Positions 1 through 9,449 are shown, counted from the stretch's first letter. The stretch is 64,000 bases of DNA from JANYJZ01 sp964523395 (GCA_964523395.1 CAZFXS010000003.1:186001-250000), one strand, 5' to 3'. Notes: a model not told the origin generated them from the letters alone. Program-made: numbers and translations.

Positions 1-123
1 TATCCATTTCTTGCAAGAATTGTCTCACCGCTAAAATTTGGTTTTCTGATTTTTGTTTTTATCGCCTCTGCCATGTCTCTCGCCAGCGGCACCTATAATC
101 CATTTATTTATTATAGGTTCTGA
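1..123 (+). CDS. MBOAT family O-acyltransferase, C-terminal end
   Basis: Only the last 40 codons are in the window; frame 1 stays open from base 1 to a TGA at 121-123. The peptide is hydrophobic with one membrane segment and ends NPFIYYRF. That type of ending is usual in AlgI-like membrane-bound O-acyltransferases, which acetylate exported polysaccharides with a periplasmic AlgJ/AlgX-like partner. The next gene, 3 bases downstream, encodes just such a partner, which supports the call. The catalytic His lies outside the window, so the family assignment rests on the tail and the neighbour. Confidence 0.6.
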   Translation, partial: YPFLARIVSPLKFGFLIFVFIASAMSLASGTYNPFIYYRF

Positions 124-126
124 GCA

Positions 127-1776
127 ATGAGGCATAAAATTTCTTTTCTAATTGCATTTGCAATATTTTGGGGTGGTTTCTTGTTTGTAACCAATCGATC
201 GGTTGCGACATTACCACGCGAATTGACTATTCATTTGAAGCCATTGGCCTACAACGTTCAGTTTCAACTGTTTTACGACGTTGGTCGTGGTTATAACCCC
301 GATGATAAACAAACTGTTAATGGGGGAGTTGAAGGGGCGCCCGTTATATTTTCTCTTCCCGCCGATACCATTCGATCAATGAGAGTTGATCCGGGGTTCC
401 GTCCGGGCATTTTTTATATTGAATCAATTGACTTTGGGATGCATCGGTGGAATCCTGACGAGATCACCCGGGATTTTCGTCCAAATAATTTCGTCTCAGA
501 CTTTCACGTAGAGGGCAACGCCGTTCGTCTGGAAACGAACGGGGAGGATCCCCAGCTTGTGTTTCAGGGTGATATGAAGAAAATCTACGCCGATGCGGAA
601 ACCCAGTCGATTCCGAAACGAAGGGGAGAAAAATATTTGTTGTTTACCCTGCTTTCCCTCGCATCCGTCGTCGCGTTTTTTTTCCTTCGATGGTTAAATT
701 TTGACAAGCTCCTTTCGGGGATCATTAAAATGAAACAGGTGGGAAAGCTCGCTATTGTTCTGAGTTTTTTACTCATGCTGTGGCTTCCAATAATTGCCAG
801 CAAGATGAACTTTTCCAGCGATTACAAAATGCTTGGCAATAATCGTACCCAGGAGCCACCTGATATCAAACGTGTTCCCTTGTCTGAGTTCCCGCGACTG
901 TACGAAAAATATTTTAATGATAACTTCGGCCTCAGAAGTTCGTTGATACGCTATAACAATCTGCTGAAAGTTGTGTTGCTCAAGACCTCACCCATGGCAA
1001 AAGTCATCCTTGGAAAAAATGGTTTCCTTTTTTATGATTCTGATCATTATCCCGGGGACGGCGTCACAATAAAAGACCACCGCGGACTGGCACCCCTAAC
1101 GGATGATGAGTTGGAGAGGATCCGAAAGCGACTGGAAGCGAACCGAGATTCACTATCACAAATGGGAATTGCGTACGTTCTCGCCGTTGCACCAAATAAG
1201 AACACAATTTATCCTGAATATCTTCCTGATTATATTAATCGCGTTCATCCGGAAACTCGGCTCGATCAACTCAACGATTACCTCGCAAAGCATTCCTCGT
1301 TCCGTCTTGTTGATCTTCGTGAGGCTTTGACGAAAGCAAAATCTATGTACCCCACATACTATCCAAGGAACTCACACTGGAATGTGTTCGGTGCCTATAT
1401 TGCCTACGCCGAAATTATGAAAGCGGTATCGACGGCAATCCCGCAAGTGGCGATTGTACCTCTCTCGGAATTTTCGGTTACACCGGAAAAAAAACCGAGC
1501 GGCGATGTGGGAGACATGCTTGCGATTGGTGATATACTGGGAGATGACGATATGGCCCTGAAACAAAAAGGAACTCTTCGGAAACAATCATTAGGAAAAA
1601 TGATTTTTCTCCGCGATTCCTTTGGAAACTGGCTGAACTGGTATTTTTCATTTCATTTTGACCCGTTGATTGACATTCAACAACAACATTACTATGATTT
1701 GAAGAGAATTGAAGCAGAACAGCCAAGAATAGTTGTTCATGTCATTGCTGAACGGTATATTGACAGGTTATTTTAA
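127..1776 (+). CDS. AlgJ/AlgX-like membrane-anchored SGNH acetyltransferase partner
   Basis: A 549-residue protein with an N-terminal anchor (about residues 5-22), a beta-rich module (about 45-150) and two further membrane segments (about 168-190 and 206-228). An SGNH-like domain follows from about 250 to the end. GLRSSLIRYNN, a KNGFLFY turn, SHW (H417) and RDSFG (S498) match the AlgJ/AlgX pattern of partners that transfer acetyl groups to polysaccharide in the periplasm. In AlgX the His belongs to a D-x-H triad; here the first position is Asn415, so the Asp looks replaced. It starts 3 bases after the MBOAT gene and is probably co-transcribed. The beta module recurs in the protein encoded at 3733. 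The family call is firm; acetylation of the local polysaccharide is inferred. Confidence 0.8.
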   Translation: MRHKISFLIAFAIFWGGFLFVTNRSVATLPRELTIHLKPLAYNVQFQLFYDVGRGYNPDDKQTVNGGVEGAPVIFSLPADTIRSMRVDPGFRPGIFYIESIDFGMHRWNPDEITRDFRPNNFVSDFHVEGNAVRLETNGEDPQLVFQGDMKKIYADAETQSIPKRRGEKYLLFTLLSLASVVAFFFLRWLNFDKLLSGIIKMKQVGKLAIVLSFLLMLWLPIIASKMNFSSDYKMLGNNRTQEPPDIKRVPLSEFPRLYEKYFNDNFGLRSSLIRYNNLLKVVLLKTSPMAKVILGKNGFLFYDSDHYPGDGVTIKDHRGLAPLTDDELERIRKRLEANRDSLSQMGIAYVLAVAPNKNTIYPEYLPDYINRVHPETRLDQLNDYLAKHSSFRLVDLREALTKAKSMYPTYYPRNSHWNVFGAYIAYAEIMKAVSTAIPQVAIVPLSEFSVTPEKKPSGDVGDMLAIGDILGDDDMALKQKGTLRKQSLGKMIFLRDSFGNWLNWYFSFHFDPLIDIQQQHYYDLKRIEAEQPRIVVHVIAERYIDRLF

Positions 1777-1806
1777 ATCAAATTCCAAATTCTAATCTCA
1801 GAAGAA

Positions 1807-3108
1807 GTGTCAGTTGAAATAATAAAAATAACGCGTCCGGAATTAAAACCTCATTCACACGGATATCACATAGATTTTCCAATCGGAGGCGATGTAACCC
1901 GGTTCCACTCATTATCGGTGGTTGGATGGGTGCTCGGGAAACAAAGTTCGGTTGATTATATTGATTTTCGCTGTCTGGATACGCCTTTTCATGAAGTTGC
2001 TCTAAATGTTGATCGTGAAGATGTTTTGCAAAAGTTTCCTGAAGTACCCGGAGCGTTAAAAAGCGGTTTTCATGCCAAACTCAGTCTTCTTGGCTTACCG
2101 GAGAATTTTGATATACAGATCAGGGCAATATTCAAGGATAGATCGTGGGGAGAAATTGGCGTCGTGCATGGGCGCAGATCCAAACTCGTTCCAACGTATG
2201 AGCCGGGTATCCATCCTTTAGTGGTTAATACTCTTGGTCGGACCGGATCATCATGGATGATGCGGCTCTTGGGTAATCATCCCTCCGTTGTTGCGTATAA
2301 ACCATTCCAGAAGGAGCCGAGGGTCGCAAGCTATTGGCTGCAAATGCTCAGGACTGTCGCGGAGCCGAGAAGCTATCTCCAGGCGGTAGAAGCAACAACC
2401 ATGTACGGGAATTTATGGTGGACAGGTGACCGTGTGAATCCACAGATCTACATCGATAGTGACCAGGAACTTGAGCTTTGGCTTGGAGAAACAAATATTG
2501 ATGTAGTTACTGCGTTTTGCCAGAACCGAATTGAAGCGTTCTATGAACGATTTTCAATCATGCAGGGACATTCCGGGTGTTCTTTTTTTGCAGAAAAATT
2601 TCTTCCTCATCAATTCATTCCCGATCTGATTTGGGAGCTTTACCCGAGGGCAAAAGAAATTGTCCTTGTGAGGGATTTCCGTGATATGTTTGCTTCCATT
2701 TCAGCGTTCAATGAAAAAAGGGGCTTTGTCTCCTTTGGCAGGGAGTTAACAAAATCTGATGAGGAATACATCGACGTTCTAAAATTCGATGGGAAACGAT
2801 TGCTTGACCGGTGGAAGAGGTACAAAAATAAGGCTCATCTCGTGCGATACGAGGATCTTATTCTCGAGCCTGTAAAAACACTCAGCGGCGTTTTTAGGTA
2901 CATTGGTGTTGATGCGACGGAGGGTACTGTGAGCGCCGTCCTTGAAAAGGCGCTTGAAGACACTCCCGAAATGCAGCATCATCGTACAAGCAGCAATCCT
3001 CAAACTTCTATCGGCAGATGGAAAGCCGACCTGGCACCTCACTTGAAAAGAAAATGTAACGAGGCATTCGGCGAGACCTTGAAAGAGTTTGGATATGACG
3101 TTCGTTGA
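1807..3108 (+). CDS. sulfotransferase with N-terminal accessory domain
   Basis: Predicted cytosolic PAPS-dependent sulfotransferase of 433 residues. The 5'-phosphosulfate loop is GRTGSSWMM (about 144-152). The 3'-phosphate region is VRDFRDMFAS (about 287-296). A C-terminal RYEDLILEP motif is usual in the family. Residues 1-130 form a separate module (GWVLG, DVLQKFP, GALKSGFHAKL) of a kind found joined to bacterial glycosyl- and sulfotransferases. The start is a GTG at 1807 with GAAGAA immediately before it, which is tight for a ribosome binding site, so the exact start is uncertain. Its last 14 bases overlap the methyltransferase gene. The likely substrate is the polysaccharide built by this cluster; that is inferred from position. 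Confidence 0.8.
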   Translation: MSVEIIKITRPELKPHSHGYHIDFPIGGDVTRFHSLSVVGWVLGKQSSVDYIDFRCLDTPFHEVALNVDREDVLQKFPEVPGALKSGFHAKLSLLGLPENFDIQIRAIFKDRSWGEIGVVHGRRSKLVPTYEPGIHPLVVNTLGRTGSSWMMRLLGNHPSVVAYKPFQKEPRVASYWLQMLRTVAEPRSYLQAVEATTMYGNLWWTGDRVNPQIYIDSDQELELWLGETNIDVVTAFCQNRIEAFYERFSIMQGHSGCSFFAEKFLPHQFIPDLIWELYPRAKEIVLVRDFRDMFASISAFNEKRGFVSFGRELTKSDEEYIDVLKFDGKRLLDRWKRYKNKAHLVRYEDLILEPVKTLSGVFRYIGVDATEGTVSAVLEKALEDTPEMQHHRTSSNPQTSIGRWKADLAPHLKRKCNEAFGETLKEFGYDVR

Positions 3109-3736
3109 AAAGCACAGGGTGTTCGTCGGCGGCCTTTGGGAAGAAATGGGAAAACTCCAGTTCGATTTTCTGGTCTCCCGGGGGCTTCGTCCGCACCATC
3201 ATTTCCTTGACGTTGGTTGCGGATGCCTGCGGGGTGGAAGACATTATATCCAGTTTCTGGATGAAGGTCATTATTGCAGACTTGATATCAGCAGCGACAT
3301 GCTTGATGCCGCGCTGAATATTGAACTACCAAGGTATAATCTTGCTCACAAGAAACCGGTATTACTGCAATCTGGCGAATTCGGGTTTTCCCGATTCGGG
3401 CGGCTCTTCGATTTTGCCATAGCACAGTCGGTCTTCACCCATATCCCGATTGAAAGTATCAACCAATGCCTCACGAATATCGGCAAAGTCTTAAAGCCGG
3501 GCGCGAAGTTCTATGCCACAATTTTCGAATGTCCGAAAGGATATCCAAAAGAAAAACCGTTCCTTCACCCGAAAATCGACGGCCCCGATTTTGAATCGTA
3601 CTCCGATCGGGATCCGTATCATTATGAATTCGGTTCGGTGGCAGGTGCCGGGACTGCCGCTGGGTTAAAGGCTACGTATATTGGCGAATGGAAACACCCC
3701 CGAGATCAGCGAATGGTAGTTTTTGAAAAATTATGA
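3095..3736 (+). CDS. SAM-dependent class I methyltransferase
   Basis: A 213-residue Rossmann-fold methyltransferase. FLDVGCGCLRGGRHYI is motif I, which binds S-adenosylmethionine. LDISSDMLDAA and FDFAIAQSVFTHI correspond to the later strands of Methyltransf_25/11-type enzymes. ATG at 3095 is preferred over the TTG at 3089 because GAAAGAG sits about 7 bases before the ATG. The gene overlaps the sulfotransferase by 14 bases and the next gene by 4 (ATGA), so translation is probably coupled. A role in O-methylating sugars of the surface glycan is inferred from position only. Confidence 0.78.
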   Translation: MTFVEKHRVFVGGLWEEMGKLQFDFLVSRGLRPHHHFLDVGCGCLRGGRHYIQFLDEGHYCRLDISSDMLDAALNIELPRYNLAHKKPVLLQSGEFGFSRFGRLFDFAIAQSVFTHIPIESINQCLTNIGKVLKPGAKFYATIFECPKGYPKEKPFLHPKIDGPDFESYSDRDPYHYEFGSVAGAGTAAGLKATYIGEWKHPRDQRMVVFEKL

Positions 3737-6700
3737 AAAGTAATTCACAGAGAAAATGTATTGTTGTCCTCGGCATGCACCGGAGCGGGACTTCGGCGCT
3801 GTCGAGAGTATTGAATTTGCTCGGTGTGGAGCTGGGTCACCAAATGCTTCCCGCGGCTGAGGATAATCCTAAAGGGTTTTGGGAAAATCAAAAGATTCTT
3901 GAAATTCATGAAGAACTTCTAAATGCACTTGGTTCCAGCTATGATGACGTTCATACCTTGCCGGAAAGTTGGTGGCTGCGGGATGAGATTGTGGGATTTA
4001 AGGAGCGGCTCAAGAAAGCAGTTCAGCAGGAGTTTGGTTCATCAACTTTGTTTGGAATAAAAGATGCTCGCATTTCGGTACTCTGCCCCCTCTGGTTAAA
4101 TGTATTTAAAGAGATGTCAGTTGAACCGCACTTCATTGTGGTGGCGCGTCATCCTGCAGAAGTTGCCGCGTCGCTATTCAAACGAAATGGCTACTCATTT
4201 GAAAAGTCTTACTTGCTTTGGTTGCAACATATACTTGATGCCGAATTGTGGAGTCGACCTCACACGAGAACATTTGTCGCGTATGACGATCTTCTTGCCA
4301 ATTGGCGAACAACAGTTGAGTCTATTGGAAAATCGCTTTCTGTTTCCTGGCCAGTCTCGCCTGATAAAATTACTAAAGAAGTCGAATCCTTCCTTGATCC
4401 ATCACTTCGGCATCACCGAGTACGAAACGAAAAACTGCCCGCTCTTGTGGAATCGGCATATGCTAACCTTATATCCCGAGTCAAGAATCCTAAGTATGCA
4501 ATTGTAGAGGCATTCGATCAAATTAATACTGAACTGAAAAGATCTTACGATTTGTTAAGACCGCTGGTGCAACTGAAAAAGGATAATTCAAGTGATATTT
4601 TCCATTTTGCCCAGCTATTTGTTGATACCGGTTCTGGATACAGCGAAGACCAATCGATCAAGATGGAATTGACGGGCAAAGAAGAAAAAGTTGAATTCGA
4701 TATTTCCAATTTCAGGAATATTAAAAATCTCCGTCTCGATCCCATTAATGATCTTGCGGTATTGCGAATAAGAAATATCGGAATTCTTGCTGAAGGTTTT
4801 ACAACGCATTGGGGCATCCAATATAAAACGAATGCCCTTTATTCATTCGAGAATATCCATGTTTTTGAGAATAACGACCCTCAAATCGAAATCCAAACTG
4901 AGTTTATTTCAAAGGCACGGAAACTAATAGTGAACCTTGTGTTCACCGCGATTGGAGACAGAGCGAATCAGTACGTGGTGAGACGGAAGAACGAACAACT
5001 TGCAACGCAGTGGACTGAGATTGAAAGGCTTGAAAGACTCAGTGTTGCGATAGATAAAATCCTCAGAGAAAAAGATGCGCTCGTTATTGAAGCACAAACC
5101 AAAATTGCCAAGCTCGAAGAAGCCCGCGCGTCGTACGAAAAAGGAATCACAATACGGGACCAGAGTATAAGGGATCTCTATGAATTGCGGGGGCAAGAAC
5201 AAAAGGAATATGAGCGTAAGAATAACGACCTTGCTGCGACTAACAAGATGTTGGAACAGACCATATCCGCTCAACAGGCGGATCTGAAGACAATTACCGG
5301 AAGGCTTGAGGAACTCGACCGTTGGAAAAAGTCACTCGAAATACAAATTGCTCTTAAGGAAGATCGACTTATTCATGCAGAACGATATATTGAATCGCTT
5401 TCGGAAATAGAGAAACGGCTCGAAACGAAAATCATGCACAAGGATGTGCAAATCGCGGAACAAGTCAGTGCTATTGCCGAACGTGATTCTCAGATTGGTG
5501 AGCTCAATACTAATCTCTCTGCATCAAGATTTCAAGTTGAAGAATTGACCCATCAGCGGCATCATTTTTGGCAGGAAGCATTGCAGAAAGGTCAGATACT
5601 TGAAGAAAAAGAACGTCTCATTGGTGAGCTCAACGCAACAGTAAGTGAGAAAGATCGGCAATTCCGTGAAAAGGATGAAGAGCTTGTATATGTTAAGAAT
5701 ACGTTTAGCTACTCTGTGGGCCGGATTCTTACGCTGCCATTTTCCTTGCTTCTTGACCTTTTTGCCAAGAGTTTAAGATTACTTTTGGATAGCGGGATTG
5801 GTACTGCTCTCTTTCCCAGAGGTTCCAAGCGACGCATCATGGTGGAGGCAGTTGTAAATTTCCGCCAGAGCATTGCAACGACGACATATCAACTCAGGCA
5901 TCATGGATTGTCCGGCGTTTTCAAGGCGGCTTCTGTTTCATTGAACGGCGGGACAATCTCAGGTAACCAGATTCCCCGCCCGTCGGCAAACCAATCGTTC
6001 AATCTGAACAGCATCAAACTAATCGAGGATAAGGATTTACAACTTAATATTAAACCGGGAGTCTCCATTGTTATTCCCGTGTTGAATGAATCTGAAAACC
6101 TTATGAAGTTGCTTCCCGTGCTTAATACTCAAAAGGGGGTCAAGAATATTGAAGTGATAGTGGTTGACTCGGGAAGCAAGGATGATACGGTTGAACTCGC
6201 AAAGGCATATGGCGCTAAAGTGATCGAAATCCCCCTAGCAGAGTTTTCTCACTCACACAGCCGCAATCTAGGCGCAAGAAAGGCTTCGGAAAAGTATTTG
6301 CTGCTCATGACCGCCGACGCTCTGCCTCCGTCCGATACATGGTTGTACGGCATGGTCACTTCCCTGGAAGAATATGGGGTTTCAGCGGTGTCGTGCATGG
6401 AGCTTCCGCGCGGTGATGCGGATCTCTTTACACGCGTACAGCAATGGTATCATTATCAATACTTCCTCGAAGTGACCTCGGGCGATAAAGTCCGTTCAAT
6501 GCCGACCGTTACCGATCCTGTCACGATGAGAAAACATGCACAGCTCTCCGACGTTGCGTGCCTGATGCCCAGGGATATCTACCGTAAATATGAATTCCGT
6601 TTTGAATATGGCGAGGACCTTGATATGGGAATCAGGCTTCTGCGGGATGGTCACAAGATTGCCGTGTTGAGTTCCACGGCCGTGATTCATTCGCACACGA

Positions 6701-7314
6701 GGCCGCCGTATTATCATTTGAAACGCGGATACATGGATAAGCTTGTTCTTTCACGCATGTTGAACGAATCATTGTCTGCAATTCCTGTAACGTACAAGGG
6801 ACTGCTGGGGGATGCCGCGCTCGGATTTCATATTCTTTCTTCCCTCACACCGAAGGATCTGCTGGAAGGTAAGCCGGTCATGTCCATCCCGCAGGCAGAG
6901 CAACTGATTCAACAGCGTTTTGCGTCGTTACGAAAATCCCAAGTGCCTTCAAATTTATTTAAAGGTTCAAATCCCTTCGTTGATCAGCAGTTCAAATCGT
7001 TCCTGGAAAAAATCTGTCAGCAGCAGACGAAAGAATCGAAATCGATAAAGAGTGAAGGTGTTTTGCTGAATGAGCTCCTTAATGCAACCCAGCTCATGTT
7101 CCAATACATGAAGGAAACTTATGAACAGGCAGATGAGCATGTTTTGGAAGACGTCTTTTCCTGTCTTTACAAATCGTATGCGAACCGGATGGGAGCGTTA
7201 TTCGCCATTTGTTATGCGAATTCCGGTAAAGGCGACAGGCGGCTTTCCGCCATCCATGAAGAGCTTGGAGATCAAAAGATTCTCTGGGATGAAGACAAGG
7301 GGGTAGCCGCATGA
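3733..7314 (+). CDS. sulfotransferase / coiled-coil / GT2 glycosyltransferase fusion
   Basis: A 1193-residue multidomain protein. Residues 1-270 are a sulfotransferase domain with P-loop GMHRSGTSAL (14-23) and VVARHPAEVAASLF (about 136-149). Residues 285-410 are a beta-rich module (DTGSGYSED; LRLDP at 333-337). Residues 412-655 are predicted coiled coil, very rich in Glu, Lys and Gln, closing with NTFSYSVGRILTLPF. Residues 775-1000 are a GT2 domain (PGVSIVIPVLNES, VVDSGSKDDT, FSHSHSRNLGARKA) resembling rhamnosyltransferases. The last 190 residues are helical and unassigned. It overlaps both neighbours by ATGA. It could sulfate and extend the same glycan, with the coiled coil as a scaffold or length-sensing spacer; that is inference. 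Confidence 0.85.
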   Translation: MKSNSQRKCIVVLGMHRSGTSALSRVLNLLGVELGHQMLPAAEDNPKGFWENQKILEIHEELLNALGSSYDDVHTLPESWWLRDEIVGFKERLKKAVQQEFGSSTLFGIKDARISVLCPLWLNVFKEMSVEPHFIVVARHPAEVAASLFKRNGYSFEKSYLLWLQHILDAELWSRPHTRTFVAYDDLLANWRTTVESIGKSLSVSWPVSPDKITKEVESFLDPSLRHHRVRNEKLPALVESAYANLISRVKNPKYAIVEAFDQINTELKRSYDLLRPLVQLKKDNSSDIFHFAQLFVDTGSGYSEDQSIKMELTGKEEKVEFDISNFRNIKNLRLDPINDLAVLRIRNIGILAEGFTTHWGIQYKTNALYSFENIHVFENNDPQIEIQTEFISKARKLIVNLVFTAIGDRANQYVVRRKNEQLATQWTEIERLERLSVAIDKILREKDALVIEAQTKIAKLEEARASYEKGITIRDQSIRDLYELRGQEQKEYERKNNDLAATNKMLEQTISAQQADLKTITGRLEELDRWKKSLEIQIALKEDRLIHAERYIESLSEIEKRLETKIMHKDVQIAEQVSAIAERDSQIGELNTNLSASRFQVEELTHQRHHFWQEALQKGQILEEKERLIGELNATVSEKDRQFREKDEELVYVKNTFSYSVGRILTLPFSLLLDLFAKSLRLLLDSGIGTALFPRGSKRRIMVEAVVNFRQSIATTTYQLRHHGLSGVFKAASVSLNGGTISGNQIPRPSANQSFNLNSIKLIEDKDLQLNIKPGVSIVIPVLNESENLMKLLPVLNTQKGVKNIEVIVVDSGSKDDTVELAKAYGAKVIEIPLAEFSHSHSRNLGARKASEKYLLLMTADALPPSDTWLYGMVTSLEEYGVSAVSCMELPRGDADLFTRVQQWYHYQYFLEVTSGDKVRSMPTVTDPVTMRKHAQLSDVACLMPRDIYRKYEFRFEYGEDLDMGIRLLRDGHKIAVLSSTAVIHSHTRPPYYHLKRGYMDKLVLSRMLNESLSAIPVTYKGLLGDAALGFHILSSLTPKDLLEGKPVMSIPQAEQLIQQRFASLRKSQVPSNLFKGSNPFVDQQFKSFLEKICQQQTKESKSIKSEGVLLNELLNATQLMFQYMKETYEQADEHVLEDVFSCLYKSYANRMGALFAICYANSGKGDRRLSAIHEELGDQKILWDEDKGVAA

Positions 7315-8540
7315 AGGTTCTTTATCTCGTTCATCAGTTTTTCCCCATGCACTATACAGGCACCGAAAAGTTTTTGCTGAATCTGTCCACCACGATGCAG
7401 AAGTGGGGAAATACTGTCAAAGTTGTAACGTACAGTTTTTATCCCGATTCGTTCTACGATCGCGCTGTTGGAAATGTGATGCTCAAGGATTTTTCATACA
7501 AGGGCATTCCGATTACTGCATTTAAATATAAACATGCTGGATGGGATTTAGGTTATACGCTCGAAAGCGCTGAGCTTACCTCAATTGCAGAAGAAATATT
7601 CAGGAAAGAAAAACCTGATCTCGTTCATGTCGCTCACCCAATGCGGATGGGGGAATTCATAAAAACCGCGATCAGACAATATATCCCGTACATGGTGACA
7701 TTGACGGACTTTTGGCTGATGTGCCCGAAGGCAATTCTCCTCACCACCAAAGGAATGCTGTGTGCCGGGCCGGCAAAAGGAACGGCGTGTCAATCCGATT
7801 GCCCTGAGTACCAGTATGATTCAATCGTCCAGAGATTGGGCATGTCGGAGAACGTTCTTAAGAACGCCCGGAAAATTGTTGCGCCTTCACGGTTTCTCGG
7901 AAGTCTTTTCAAAAAAGAGTTCCCGTATCTTGAGCCAAGATTTATTTCGTACGGTATTGATTATGGTCGGATCAAAATGAACAAGCAAAAATACGGGAAC
8001 GGTCAGACGCTCACCTTCTGTTATGCCGGTCAATTGAATTACCATAAAGGGACACACACCCTGATTGAAGCGTTCACGAAGACCAAAGGGGAATATATAA
8101 AGCTGAGATTATACGGCTCTGGCCCCGATGATGTTGTGCAAAAATTTAAGGAAATGGCTGGGAACGATGAGCGCATTGAGTTCTGCGGAGTTTTTTCTGA
8201 ACACCAGGTCGGCGAGGTGTTTGGCAATGTTGACTGCGTTATCGTCCCATCGAATTGGCACGAGAATAACACGATTGTCATGAACGAGGCGCTGGCATGT
8301 CACGTCCCGGTGATTGTTTCGGATGCGGGAGGTATGATTGAAAAAGTGAAAGATGGAGTGAATGGTTATATTTTCACAATGGGAGATGTGCTTCATCTTC
8401 ACCGGTCCATTCAGAATATTGTGGATAACCCGGCTTTGCTGAATAACCTTAAAAAGAACATGAATAGTTATATGATGACCACCATTGAACAAGAGGCATT
8501 TTCCTACCTCGAAGAGTACCGTCGGATTCTAAGTAAGTAA
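7311..8540 (+). CDS. GT4-family glycosyltransferase
   Basis: A 409-residue GT-B fold glycosyltransferase. The N-terminal YLVHQFFPMHYTGTE resembles the acceptor-side start of GT4 enzymes. The nucleotide-sugar half has FCYAGQLNYHKG (about 243-254) and HENNTIVMNEALA, which carries the conserved Glu pair of GT4. Four cysteines (MCPKAI..LCAGP..ACQSDCPEY, about 144-165) are spaced as if they could bind a metal, which is uncommon in the family. The ATG overlaps the TGA of the previous gene, so this closes the overlapping set that began at 1807. Donor and acceptor cannot be read from sequence. Confidence 0.85.
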   Translation: MKVLYLVHQFFPMHYTGTEKFLLNLSTTMQKWGNTVKVVTYSFYPDSFYDRAVGNVMLKDFSYKGIPITAFKYKHAGWDLGYTLESAELTSIAEEIFRKEKPDLVHVAHPMRMGEFIKTAIRQYIPYMVTLTDFWLMCPKAILLTTKGMLCAGPAKGTACQSDCPEYQYDSIVQRLGMSENVLKNARKIVAPSRFLGSLFKKEFPYLEPRFISYGIDYGRIKMNKQKYGNGQTLTFCYAGQLNYHKGTHTLIEAFTKTKGEYIKLRLYGSGPDDVVQKFKEMAGNDERIEFCGVFSEHQVGEVFGNVDCVIVPSNWHENNTIVMNEALACHVPVIVSDAGGMIEKVKDGVNGYIFTMGDVLHLHRSIQNIVDNPALLNNLKKNMNSYMMTTIEQEAFSYLEEYRRILSK

Positions 8541-8744
8541 CTGGCCGTTCGCAAGTCTTTGCAGTTGCGCCTCCTATTGGAGTGATCCAATCTTGTTCAG
8601 TTTCATGCCTTTTCTCCGTTGTTCCATTTGTCCTTTCTTCATTTTTTTACTATCTTCGCATACCCAAAAACGACGCTGTACATCTCAAATACTCAAAATC
8701 TCACATACTTAACTACCTTTTTTACTTTTTATTTTTGAATTGAT

Positions 8745-9311
8745 ATGAAACTTACCATCGAATCGACCCACCTTAACGGAATAGCTGTCATCCAGCCCGA
8801 AGTATTCCGGGACGCGCGCGGCTTTTTCACCGAGGTATACCGGGCCGATCAGTTTAAAGAGCTTGGATTGCCGACTGATTTCGGACAGGATAATCATTCG
8901 CGCTCAGCGAAAGGGGTGGTGCGCGGACTCCACTTCCAATGGGAACCGCCGATGGGAAAACTGATGCGGGTAACATTTGGTACTGCCTTCCTTGTCGCGG
9001 TGGATATCCGTAAAGGATCACCGACCCTGGGGAAATGGTTTGGTATTGAGATATCAGCGGAGAATAAGAAGCAGGTCTGGGCGCCGGCAGGTTTCGCTCG
9101 CGGATTTTGCGTCCTCTCAGAGTTTGCAGAGATTCAGTACAAGTGCACCGGCATTTATAATAACAAAGCGGAGTCGGGCATTCTCTGGAATGATCCGGCT
9201 ATCGGTATTCAGTGGCCGGTGAAAGATCCGGTACTTTCAGACAAGGATGCCAAAGCGCAGACGCTCGCGCAGTGGCTCGCGTCTCCGCTGTCAGATAATT
9301 TTAGATTTTGA
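8745..9311 (+). CDS. rfbC: dTDP-4-dehydrorhamnose 3,5-epimerase
   Basis: Epimerises dTDP-4-keto-6-deoxyglucose at C3 and C5, the third step to dTDP-L-rhamnose. At 188 residues it has the family's usual length. The RmlC cupin pattern is visible: GVVRGLHFQWEPPMGKL carries the catalytic His, and later VWAPAGFARGFCVLSE and YKCTGIYN follow in order. The start is ATG 8745, without a clear ribosome binding site in the A/T-rich stretch before it. rfbD lies at 13483; rfbA and rfbB are not in this window. About 200 bases containing an inverted repeat separate it from gmd. Confidence 0.93.
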   Translation: MKLTIESTHLNGIAVIQPEVFRDARGFFTEVYRADQFKELGLPTDFGQDNHSRSAKGVVRGLHFQWEPPMGKLMRVTFGTAFLVAVDIRKGSPTLGKWFGIEISAENKKQVWAPAGFARGFCVLSEFAEIQYKCTGIYNNKAESGILWNDPAIGIQWPVKDPVLSDKDAKAQTLAQWLASPLSDNFRF

Positions 9312-9330
9312 ATAATATCGCTCGAGTTAT

Positions 9331-9449
9331 AAATCCCCCTGTCTCCCCCTTTAATAAAGGTGGAAATTGTTAGGCAAGGAAAATGACAGCACACTTTTAA
9401 GCAGGAGCTTTTCCAATATCCCCTTTACTAAAGGGGATTATAGGGGATT
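9331..9449. repeat. inverted repeat element between rfbC and gmd
   Basis: The left arm (AATCCCCCTGTCTCCCCC, then TTTAATAAAGG) pairs imperfectly with the right arm, which reads AATCCCCTATAATCCCC then TTTAGTAAAGG on the other strand. The arms of about 30 bases enclose about 55 bases. The element at 12642 has the same ends, so this is a small family. Confidence 0.6.
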
